Shown: piece after piece, positions 1-5,848 of the stretch
Layout of the letters: every line of letters starts with the position of its first letter
Numbering within the stretch: position 1 is the first letter of the stretch
From: Jiangellaceae bacterium
GTDB lineage: Bacteria > Actinomycetota > Actinomycetes > Jiangellales > Jiangellaceae
Assembly (NCBI GenBank): GCA_030146385.1
Contig: JASLBX010000271.1
Location: forward strand, 1-7,547
Reading direction: 5' to 3'
Length of the DNA stretch: 7,547 nt
The notes under the pieces: generated by a model
Databases searched by the model: none
What the model was told of the DNA's origin: nothing
Seen by the model: the letters and a program-made list of their open reading frames with translations, nothing else
Position numbers and translations under genes: made by a program

Positions 1-120
1 CCAGATAGGTGACCACCACGCCCCCGAGGCGGCGCGCACCCGCGCCGCCTCCGAGGCGTGCTCGCGGCACAGGGCTCGCCTGCCTTGAGAGTCCACTTCG
101 GCGTTAGTAACCAATGCCCA

Positions 121-695
121 CGCCACCTTGGTTCCGGGCACGAGCAGATCGGCGTAGACCGGCAGGTGGTCACAGGCATCGCTGGTCACGACCGCCGCCG
201 TCTTGGCGACGACGTCGTCCGAGGTCAGCATGTAGTCGATGCGTCGGTCCGGGCTCTCACTCGGATAGGTGTACCCGTCGCCGAGGCCAGCCTCTTCCCA
301 CGCGTCGACGAGACCGTCCAGCAAGGTCTCAATTCCGGCGCGGTCGCGAGGGCATTGAGATCGCCCACGAGCACCACAGACTCGTCCGGCGTGCCGATCA
401 GCTTCTTGATCGCTTCCGCCTGTTCGAGGCGTTCGGCCGCGTCGTTGTGCTGGAGATGGGTGTTGTAGACCTGCACGGGCACGTCCCGGACGACCACCCG
501 CGCCAGGGTGCGGATCAAGTGAGTCAGTCGCATGCTTCGACCCTGGCGATCTGCGGTGACGCACCGGTGATGTACGGACAAAACTCGTTCGACGAGTTGG
601 CTTCCAGTTGTGTGATCAAGGACCGTGGACGATGCCGCGGTATGCAATTGCGCCAGGCGGGTCCAGGTTGTACGACAGCCAGCGCTGCCGCGCAT
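121..695 (-). pseudogene. Frameshifted, N-terminally degraded endonuclease/exonuclease/phosphatase (EEP) family gene
   Basis: Reading leftward on the minus strand, about 525-326 encodes a typical middle segment of the EEP (DNase I-like) fold: a YNTHLQH strand motif, then VVLVGDLNA with the metal- and phosphate-binding Asp and Asn. The frame breaks at about 325: one missing base after APELRP would restore LLDGLVDAWEEAG. The next frame (about 324-121) then gives GDGYTYPSESPDRRIDYML and SDACDHLPVYADLL, the C-terminal Asp and Asp-His motifs; the usual SDH triplet reads CDH. The first frame stays open up to about 695, but that part is poorly conserved and I see no N-terminal Asn or LQE-type Glu motif. 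Family members are metal-dependent phosphodiesterases or nucleases, often secreted in actinobacteria; the exact substrate cannot be told. The frameshift plus the lost N-terminus argues for a pseudogene. A sequencing error could explain the frameshift but not the missing start. Past 121 the second frame remains open to the window edge, but no family resemblance is visible. Confidence 0.66.
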
Positions 696-708
696 GAAGA
701 TGATGACC

Positions 709-726
709 TGCTCGCGTGAGCGAGCA
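709..726. terminator. Perfect 7-bp hairpin, possible terminator of tRNA-Arg transcript
   Basis: TGCTCGC and GCGAGCA form a perfect 7-bp stem around the 4-base loop GTGA. It lies about 65 nt beyond the 3' end of the minus-strand tRNA-Arg and upstream of the decayed EEP gene, a place where a tRNA terminator could sit. There is no T-run on either strand, so it is not a canonical intrinsic terminator; actinobacteria often use hairpins without U-tracts, and the call rests on this alone. Confidence 0.35.
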
Positions 727-790
727 CTGACCCGTGGGACGCTCCGAAGCCTTCCGGGATCTGACCTGCGTGTCGTCAGAGATCAGAGGG

Positions 791-862
791 CGCCCCCGGC
801 AGGATTCGAACCTGCGCACCCGGCTCCGGAGGCCGGTGCTCTATCCCCTGAGCTACGGGGGC
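791..862 (-). tRNA. tRNA-Arg, anticodon CCG
   Basis: The minus strand folds into a full 72-nt cloverleaf. The acceptor stem is GCCCCCG paired with CGGGGGC. The D stem is GCUC/GAGC around AGGGGAUA. The anticodon stem is CCGGC/GCCGG with loop CUCCGGA, and the T stem is GCAGG/CCUGC around UUCGAAU. The anticodon is at plus-strand positions 827-829 and reads CCG, so it decodes CGG (Arg), a common codon in such GC-rich genomes. The discriminator base is G, and the next bases are CCC, so the 3' CCA is not encoded and must be added by the CCA-adding enzyme. It is transcribed away from argS, which makes the enzyme that charges it. I could not identify a convincing promoter in 863-960. Confidence 0.97.
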
Positions 863-1019
863 TCAGACCGTAGGGAAGAGTACCAGCCGGCCGGTCGCGA
901 ACCCGAATCGATAACGTCACATCGGGGACCGGCTCGGGGAAGTCCCTGACGACATCCACGCCGCGATGACGGACAATGAAAACCAGCGGGCACTCGCTCG
1001 TGAGAGATGAGGTTGATCA

Positions 1020-1202
1020 ATGTCTACTGGAGCCAAGGTCGCCGTCGGTGCGGCTGGCGTGCTCGTCGCTCTGTGGCTGCTTCCGTTCTGGCTTGTCGCG
1101 TTGGTCGTGATCGGCGGACCGATCGCGCTCTACCTGATGCTTGACGAGTCGCAACGGCGCAGACTGCGGAGTTCGTTCGGGCGCAAGGAGCTCGGCCGCT
1201 AG
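1020..1202 (+). CDS. Small predicted membrane protein (60 aa), unknown function
   Basis: The product is 60 residues long. Residues about 6-39 are almost entirely hydrophobic, interrupted by LPFW and GGP, and could form one long or two short membrane helices in a hairpin. The C-terminal 20 residues are strongly basic (QRRRLRSSFGRK) and would be expected on the cytoplasmic side. A GAGG Shine-Dalgarno element at 1009-1012, seven bases before ATG, supports this start. The stop codon lies in the loop of a perfect hairpin (1190-1215), so the gene probably forms its own short transcript and is not co-transcribed with argS. I do not recognise a named family. Small hydrophobic proteins of this type are common in actinobacteria, but no function can be assigned. 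The clean ribosome site and the membrane/basic-tail composition make it more likely real than a chance frame. Confidence 0.72.
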   Translation: MSTGAKVAVGAAGVLVALWLLPFWLVALVVIGGPIALYLMLDESQRRRLRSSFGRKELGR

Positions 1203-1215
1203 GAATCGGCCGAGC
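1190..1215 (+). terminator. Perfect 9-bp hairpin spanning the stop codon of the small membrane protein gene
   Basis: GCTCGGCCG (1190-1198) and CGGCCGAGC (1207-1215) are perfect inverted repeats around an 8-base loop that contains the TAG stop codon at 1200-1202. The stem is almost pure G+C, so it would be very stable. No T-run follows, so it is a non-canonical terminator candidate of the kind proposed for actinobacteria. Its place between the small gene and the argS -10 element, 33 bases further on, fits a transcription boundary. Confidence 0.55.
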
Positions 1216-1248
1216 GAAACCGGAGAGAAAGCGGCACGTCCGTCTCGA

Positions 1249-1254
1249 TACGCT
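1249..1254 (+). promoter_or_regulatory. Candidate -10 element (TACGCT) for leaderless argS
   Basis: TACGCT matches the TANNNT consensus of actinobacterial housekeeping -10 elements and ends exactly six bases before the argS GTG. Transcription starts about 6-7 bases after such an element, so the first transcribed base would be the G of the start codon. No Shine-Dalgarno sequence sits close to this GTG (the nearest purine-rich GGAGAG is over 30 bases away), as expected for a leaderless mRNA. I see no clear -35 element. Confidence 0.5.
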
Positions 1255-1260
1255 TGGTCG

Positions 1261-2919
1261 GTGACTCCCGAGCAGCTATCGAGCACGGTCCGTGCTGCCC
1301 TGTCGGACGCCATCTCGGCGGGCGAGATAAGCCTGCCCGATGGCGTGCCGTCCACCGTGACCATCGAGCGGCCGCGCAACCGAGCGCACGGCGACTACGC
1401 CACTAATGTTGCGCTCCAGCTGGCCAAGAAGGCCGGCACCAATCCGCGCGCACTGGCCGAACTGCTCGCTGCCCGCCTGCACGAGCACGCCGGGATCGAG
1501 AGCGTCGACGTCGCCGGCCCGGGGTTCCTCAACATCACGCTCGCCGCCGGCGCTCAGGGCGAGCTCGCCCGCACCATCGTCGAGGCCGGCGAGGCGTACG
1601 GCCGGTCCGACACTCTGGCCGGCACGAGGATCAACGTCGAGTTCATCTCGGCCAACCCCACGGGTCCGCTGCACCTGGGGCACGTGCGGTGGGCGGCCGT
1701 CGGCGACGCGATCGCCCGGGTGCTCGCCGCCGCTGGTGCGGATGTCACGCGTGAGTTCTACATCAATGATCGAGGCGTCCAGATGGACCTGTTCGGGGCG
1801 TCCCTCATGGCTCGCGCCTACGGGGACGAGGTGCCGTCGGACGGTTACCACGGAGAGTATGTGGCCGATCTCGCCAAGCAGATCGTCGCGGCACGTCCAC
1901 AAATCCTCGATCTCCCGCCCGACGAGCAGCAGACCGCTTTCCGGGAAGAGGGGTACCGGCTACAGCTGGCCGAGCAGCAGCGTGATCTCGAGGATTTCCG
2001 CACCACGTTCGACGTCTGGTACTCCGAACGAAGCCTGCACGAGTCCGGCAAGGTCGGACACGGCATCGATGTGCTGCGCAAGCAGGGGCACGTGTACGAA
2101 GCCGAGGGCGCGCTCTGGATGCGGACGACCGACTTCGGCGACGACAAGGACCGGGTCATCGTCCGGAGCAACGGCGACTACTCCTACTTCGCTTCCGACA
2201 CCGCGTACTACGTCGACAAGCGCGAGCGGGGCTTCGACGTCTGCATCTACCTGCTCGGGGCCGACCACCACGGTTACGTCGGACGGCTCAAGGCGATGGC
2301 CGCCTGCGCCGGCGACGACCCGGACGTCAACATCGAGATCCCGATCGGCCAGCTAGTCAAGATCGTCAAGGGCGGCCAGGAGGTCAAGCTCTCCAAGCGG
2401 GCGGGCACCATGGTGACGCTCGCCGACGTCGTGGACCTGGCCGGCGTCGACCCACTGCGTTACACGCTTTCTCGGTACCCGGCCGACTCGCCATTGACCG
2501 TCGATATCGACCAGATCACCAGGCAGGCGAGCGACAACCCGGTGTTCTACGTCCAGTACGCGCACGCCAGGCTGGCGTCCATCATGCGCAATGCGGTCGA
2601 GATGGGCGTCGACAAAGGAGAGCTGAAACCGGAACCGCTCGACCACGAGCGCGAGTCGCTGCTGCTCGGCGCGCTGGGCGAGTTCCCCCGGGTGGTCGCG
2701 ACGGCAGCCGAGCTCCGCGAACCGCACCGGGTCGCCCGCTACCTCGAGGATCTCGCCGGGACTTTCCACAAGTTCTACGAGCAGTGTCAGGTGCTGCCGA
2801 AGGGCGACGAGGAGACGACCGACGTGCACCGCGCCCGGCTGTGGCTGGTCGATGCCACCCGGACCGTCCTGGCCAACGGCCTCGGGCTGCTCGGCGTCCG
2901 CGCTCCGGAGCGGATGTAA
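1261..2919 (+). CDS. argS: Arginyl-tRNA synthetase (ArgRS, class I)
   Basis: The enzyme joins arginine to tRNA-Arg with ATP, in the cytoplasm. The 552-residue length is normal for bacterial ArgRS. Order of parts: an N-terminal Add-1 type tRNA-binding domain (roughly residues 1-90, with GDYATNVALQLAK); the Rossmann catalytic core with the HIGH-type signature NPTGPLHLGH (HLGH at 138-141); the KMSKS-type loop KLSKR at 376-380; and the helical DALR anticodon-binding domain from about residue 425 (YVQYAHARLASIMRNA) to the end. The frame is open upstream to an ATG at 1141, but that start would lie inside the small membrane-protein gene. GTG at 1261 begins VTPEQL, which resembles the usual MTPEQL start of actinobacterial ArgRS, and follows a -10-like element. 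The last base of the stop codon is the first base of lysA, so the two genes are almost certainly co-transcribed and probably translationally coupled. Confidence 0.97.
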   Translation: MTPEQLSSTVRAALSDAISAGEISLPDGVPSTVTIERPRNRAHGDYATNVALQLAKKAGTNPRALAELLAARLHEHAGIESVDVAGPGFLNITLAAGAQGELARTIVEAGEAYGRSDTLAGTRINVEFISANPTGPLHLGHVRWAAVGDAIARVLAAAGADVTREFYINDRGVQMDLFGASLMARAYGDEVPSDGYHGEYVADLAKQIVAARPQILDLPPDEQQTAFREEGYRLQLAEQQRDLEDFRTTFDVWYSERSLHESGKVGHGIDVLRKQGHVYEAEGALWMRTTDFGDDKDRVIVRSNGDYSYFASDTAYYVDKRERGFDVCIYLLGADHHGYVGRLKAMAACAGDDPDVNIEIPIGQLVKIVKGGQEVKLSKRAGTMVTLADVVDLAGVDPLRYTLSRYPADSPLTVDIDQITRQASDNPVFYVQYAHARLASIMRNAVEMGVDKGELKPEPLDHERESLLLGALGEFPRVVATAAELREPHRVARYLEDLAGTFHKFYEQCQVLPKGDEETTDVHRARLWLVDATRTVLANGLGLLGVRAPERM

Positions 2920-4340
2920 TGCGCGCTCACGAGGCCGGAGCGCTGCATGCCGAGGCCGGCCACCGCGGGCCGTCCTGGCTACGCGAACCGGCCGACGTCA
3001 ACGCCCTGGTTCCGGCGCTGTGGGCGCGCAACGTCGAACGCAGGACAGACGGCGTCCTCACGGTCGCGGGCGTCCCGGTCGACGAGATCGCGCGCGAGCT
3101 GGGCACGCCTGCCTACGTCATGGACGAGGACGACTTCCGCGTCCGCGCCCGAGCCTTTCGGGACGCTTTCCACGCGGCCTTCGAGCCGCTCTCCGGTGGG
3201 GCGGACGTCTATTACGCCGGCAAGGCGTTCCTGTCGATCGCGTCCGCGCGGTGGGTGGCCGAGGAGGGCCTGAGCCTGGACGTGTGCAGCGGCGGCGAGC
3301 TGGCGGTCGCGTTGCGCGCTGGGTTCCCGCCCGAGCGCATAGGCGTGCACGGCAACAACAAGTCCGTCGCCGAACTGGCCCGGGCGCTGGACGTCGGCGT
3401 GGACCGTACCGTGATCGATTCGCCTGCCGAGATCTCTCGGCTGGCCGCGCTGGCGCGGGACCGAGGGGTCCGGGCGCGGGTGCTCGTGCGCATCACCGTG
3501 GGCGTCGAGGCGCACACTCACGAGTACATCGCCACCGCGCACGAAGACCAGAAGTTCGGGTTCTCCCTGGCCGGAGGAGCGGCCGCCGAGGCGGTCGCCG
3601 CTGTCCTGGCCGAGCCGAGCCTCGAGCTGCTGGGCCTGCACTCGCACATCGGCTCGCAGATCTTCGACACGTCGGCGTTCGAGGTCGCGGCGCGCCGGAC
3701 GCTGGGGCTCCACGCCGCGATCCGCGCCGAGCACGGTGTCGAGCTGCCCGAGCTCGATCTCGGTGGTGGCTACGGGATCGCGTACACGACTCAGGACGAC
3801 CCGATGCCCCCGGCCGAATTGGCCGCCAGCATGGCCGAGATAGTCGGGCACGAGTGCCGCGCCTACGACGTACCGGTGCCGCAGATCAGCGTCGAGCCGG
3901 GTCGTGCGATCGCCGGGCCGTCCGGATTCACGCTCTACGAGGTCGGGACGGTCAAGGAGGTCGAGCTCGATGCGGGCGCGTCCCGCATCTATGTTGCTGT
4001 CGATGGCGGGATGAGTGACAACATTCGCACCGCGCTGTACGACGCGGATTTCTCATGCACGCTGGCCTCACGCCGCTCGGAGGCGCCGCCCGTCCTGGCT
4101 CGTGTGGTCGGCAAGCACTGCGAAAGCGGCGACATCGTGGTCAAGGACGAGTTCCTGCCGGCGGACGTCCGTCCCGGCGACCTGATTGCCGTCCCGGGGA
4201 CTGGTGCCTACTGCCGGAGCCTCGCCAACACCTATAACCATGTGCCGCGCCCGCCCGTCATCGCGGTGGCGGACGGCAAGGCGCAGGTCATCGTCCGTCG
4301 CGAGACCGAGGACGACCTGGTCCGCCTCGACGTCGGCTGA
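2919..4340 (+). CDS. lysA: Diaminopimelate decarboxylase (last step of lysine synthesis)
   Basis: A PLP-dependent fold-type III decarboxylase that converts meso-diaminopimelate to L-lysine and CO2. The 473-residue length fits actinobacterial LysA. Visible landmarks: YYAGKAF with the PLP-binding Lys102; HSHIGSQ at 241-247; the glycine-rich phosphate-binding loop LGGGYG at 281-286; EPGR at 326-329, which binds cofactor phosphate and substrate; CESGD with the active-site Cys401 that completes the partner subunit's site in the dimer; and Tyr431 in GAYCRSLANTYN. The N-terminal extension before the barrel (about 60 residues, with VPALWARNVERR) is typical of actinobacterial homologues. ATG at 2919 is chosen over upstream codons because it overlaps the argS stop (TAATG), has GGAG at 2907-2910 eight bases upstream, and gives the expected N-terminus. 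Coupling to argS suggests joint transcription; hom follows after a 211-bp gap. Confidence 0.97.
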   Translation: MRAHEAGALHAEAGHRGPSWLREPADVNALVPALWARNVERRTDGVLTVAGVPVDEIARELGTPAYVMDEDDFRVRARAFRDAFHAAFEPLSGGADVYYAGKAFLSIASARWVAEEGLSLDVCSGGELAVALRAGFPPERIGVHGNNKSVAELARALDVGVDRTVIDSPAEISRLAALARDRGVRARVLVRITVGVEAHTHEYIATAHEDQKFGFSLAGGAAAEAVAAVLAEPSLELLGLHSHIGSQIFDTSAFEVAARRTLGLHAAIRAEHGVELPELDLGGGYGIAYTTQDDPMPPAELAASMAEIVGHECRAYDVPVPQISVEPGRAIAGPSGFTLYEVGTVKEVELDAGASRIYVAVDGGMSDNIRTALYDADFSCTLASRRSEAPPVLARVVGKHCESGDIVVKDEFLPADVRPGDLIAVPGTGAYCRSLANTYNHVPRPPVIAVADGKAQVIVRRETEDDLVRLDVG

Positions 4341-4361
4341 ACGCGGCGCGCGCCCATGCGA

Positions 4362-4418
4362 CATGTCCGGCCGGACAACAGCGTGACCAGGCCGTTGTCC
4401 GCGCCTGGCCCGGACAAC
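4362..4418. repeat. Cluster of CGGACA(AC) inverted half-sites, candidate operator or alternative hairpins
   Basis: Four half-sites occur in 57 bases. TGTCCGG/CCGGACA forms a perfect 14-bp palindrome at 4364-4377. CGGACAAC at 4372-4379 can pair with GTTGTCCG at 4394-4401, and that same GTTGTCCG can pair with a second CGGACAAC at 4411-4418 (8-bp stem, 9-base loop). The last two pairings exclude each other. As DNA this looks like a regulator-binding array; as RNA it could be alternative hairpins or a lysA terminator. No T-run follows. Two related sites (CGGACATC at 4465 and CGGACGTT at 4481) lie closer to hom. Confidence 0.5.
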
Positions 4419-4469
4419 TCGAAGATGGCGGGAGAATCTGCGCCGGTAGGGGCTGTTGCTGAGACGGAC

Positions 4470-4499
4470 ATCTCGCGATACGGACGTTGTGCGCGAGAT
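4470..4499. repeat. 8-bp inverted repeat 52 bp upstream of hom
   Basis: ATCTCGCG (4470-4477) and CGCGAGAT (4492-4499) are perfect inverted repeats with a 14-base spacer that contains CGGACGTTG. The arm-to-arm centre distance is 22 bp, about two helical turns, which fits a dimeric regulator bound on one DNA face; an RNA hairpin is the alternative. Direct copies of ACGGAC at 4464 and 4480 are interleaved with it at 16-bp spacing. Confidence 0.4.
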
Positions 4500-4541
4500 C
4501 TTCCGGCCGTGACCGACACTTGGGCGTGGTAACCATGCCGG

Positions 4542-4547
4542 GGAGGG
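4542..4547 (+). promoter_or_regulatory. Shine-Dalgarno sequence of hom
   Basis: GGAGGG, within a GGGGAGGG purine run, lies four bases before the ATG at 4552. It is the strongest ribosome site in the window and fixes the hom start. Its presence shows that hom mRNA has a leader, in contrast to argS. Confidence 0.8.
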
Positions 4548-4551
4548 TTCG

Positions 4552-5844
4552 ATGAGCACGCTTCGGGTCGCGCTGCTGGGCTGCGGAAACGTGGGCGCCG
4601 AGGTGGCCCGGCTGATGACCGAGCACGCAGGCGATCTCGAGGCACGTGCCGGGGCTCGGCTGGAACTGGCCGGCATCGCCGTCCGGCGGCCGAACCGCGA
4701 CCGCTCGGCTACGGGCGTCCGTCCCGACCTGTTCACCACCGACGCCCACGGGCTGGCCACCAGCGACGACGTCGACATTGTCATCGAGCTGATCGGCGGC
4801 ATCGAGCCGTCCCGCGGCCTGATCCTGGCCGCGATGGAGCACGGCGCGTCCGTTGTCACCGGCAACAAGGCGCTGCTGGCCGAGGATGGCGCGACGCTGC
4901 ACAACGCCGCTGAGAAGCACGGCGTCGACCTCTATTACGAGGCTGCCGTCGCGGGCGCGATCCCGCTGTTGCGGCCGCTCCGTGAGTCGCTGGCCGGGGA
5001 CCGCATCCGACGCGTGCTGGGCATCGTCAACGGCACAACCAACTACATCCTCGACCAGATGGACCGCTCGGGCGCCAGCTACGCCGAGGCGCTCGAAGAG
5101 GCCCAGGCACTCGGGTACGCCGAGGCCGATCCGACTGCCGACATCGAGGGGTACGACGCAGCGGCCAAGGCGGCCATACTGGCGGGCATCGCCTTCCACA
5201 CGGCAGTGACGAGTGCGGACGTCCACCGCGAGGGCATCGCCGACGTCACGGCCGCCGACGTGGCCAGTGCTCGAGAGATGGGCGCGGTGGTCAAGCTGCT
5301 CGCCATCTGCGAGCTGTCCGAGGACGGGCGCTCGGTGGGGGCGCGGGTCCACCCGGCCATGCTGCCGCGCATCCATCCGCTGGCGAGCGTGCGCGGCGCG
5401 TACAACGCCGTCTTCGTCGAGAGCGACGCCGCAGGTCAGGTCATGTTCTACGGCCCTGGTGCGGGAGGCACACCCACGGCCAGCGCCGTCCTTGGCGACC
5501 TGGTCACCGTCGCTCGCAACAAGCTCGCCGGCTCACTGGGACCAGGCGCGTCGTCGTACGCCGACCGCCCGGTCCGTCCCATGGGCGACACGATGACCCG
5601 CTACCACATCAGCCTCGACGTGGACGACCGTCCCGGCGTGCTGGCCGCGGTAGCCACCGTCTTCGCCGAGCACCGCGTCTCGATCGAGACCGTCCGCCAG
5701 CGGGTGCACGGCCCGGACGACGCAGAGCTGGTGGTCGTCACGCACATCGCACCGGACCGCGCGCTGGCCGCTACCGTGGCCCAGTTGCGCGGGCTGGACG
5801 CCGTGCGTGATGTGCTATCCGTGATGCGTGTCGAAGGGGAGTAG
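4552..5844 (+). CDS. hom: Homoserine dehydrogenase with C-terminal ACT domain
   Basis: Reduces aspartate 4-semialdehyde to homoserine with NAD(P)H, the committed step toward threonine and methionine. The 430-residue monofunctional form (no fused aspartokinase) is usual in actinobacteria. Domains: an N-terminal Rossmann fold with VALLGCGNVG (glycines 10, 12, 15); TGNKALLAEDG with Lys106; the catalytic domain with NGTTN at 160-164; and AEADPTADIEGYDAAAK at 190-206, carrying the substrate-binding acidic residues and catalytic Lys206. The C-terminal ACT domain is at about 350-427 (YHISLDVDDRPGVLAAVA); in homologues it mediates threonine feedback inhibition. GGAGGG upstream supports the start. It lies 211 bp after lysA and only 4 bp before thrC, so it heads a hom-thrC-thrB operon that may also receive readthrough from argS-lysA. 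The gene is also called thrA in some actinobacterial annotations. Confidence 0.97.
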   Translation: MSTLRVALLGCGNVGAEVARLMTEHAGDLEARAGARLELAGIAVRRPNRDRSATGVRPDLFTTDAHGLATSDDVDIVIELIGGIEPSRGLILAAMEHGASVVTGNKALLAEDGATLHNAAEKHGVDLYYEAAVAGAIPLLRPLRESLAGDRIRRVLGIVNGTTNYILDQMDRSGASYAEALEEAQALGYAEADPTADIEGYDAAAKAAILAGIAFHTAVTSADVHREGIADVTAADVASAREMGAVVKLLAICELSEDGRSVGARVHPAMLPRIHPLASVRGAYNAVFVESDAAGQVMFYGPGAGGTPTASAVLGDLVTVARNKLAGSLGPGASSYADRPVRPMGDTMTRYHISLDVDDRPGVLAAVATVFAEHRVSIETVRQRVHGPDDAELVVVTHIAPDRALAATVAQLRGLDAVRDVLSVMRVEGE

Positions 5845-5848
5845 TCCG

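Larger units (their letters stand above)
4341..4551. other. lysA-hom intergenic region, non-coding and rich in inverted repeats
   Basis: This 211-bp gap is the largest break in the plus-strand gene run from argS onward. It holds several CGGACA half-sites in both orientations and an 8-bp inverted repeat nearer hom (listed separately). I found no convincing -35/-10 pair: TTGCTG at 4456 and TACGGA at 4479 are 17 bases apart, but both match the consensus poorly. A frame open from ATG 4356 to TAA 4532 has weak third-position GC bias and no ribosome site, so I treat it as chance. The gap probably carries the lysA terminator, the hom promoter, or both. Confidence 0.6.

Noticed and set aside
18..31. 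CGCCCCCG near the left edge, resembling the 3' end of the tRNA-Arg (possible attachment-site duplicate)
   Set aside because: Only 8 bases match the tRNA terminus and the flanking bases differ. There is no integrase and no long direct repeat, so a tRNA-targeted integration is not supported.
616..690. Minus-strand stretch reading RWLSYNLDPPGAIAYRGIVHGP before a stop
   Set aside because: It looks protein-like with GC-rich third positions, but the frame runs back into the tRNA gene, has no start with a ribosome site, and I cannot match it to a family. It may be a remnant of a lost gene, but the support is too thin.
1141..1260. Upstream ATG extension of argS by 40 codons
   Set aside because: It would overlap the small membrane-protein gene and its hairpin, and the added residues do not resemble the ArgRS N-terminus. 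GTG 1261 fits better.
1406..2356. Long second frames within argS, lysA, hom and thrC on both strands
   Set aside because: They are composition shadows of GC-rich genes: low-complexity Arg/Ser/Pro/Ala products with no recognisable motifs, overlapping well-identified enzymes.
4456..4484. TTGCTG-N17-TACGGA as a hom promoter
   Set aside because: The spacing is ideal, but both hexamers match the consensus weakly and the -10 lacks the final T. It is not strong enough to annotate.
4356..4532. A 58-codon plus-strand frame filling most of the lysA-hom gap
   Set aside because: Third-position G+C by my count is about 68%, clearly below the neighbouring genes, there is no ribosome site before the ATG, and the product resembles no family I know. 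A frame of this length is common by chance in GC-rich DNA.
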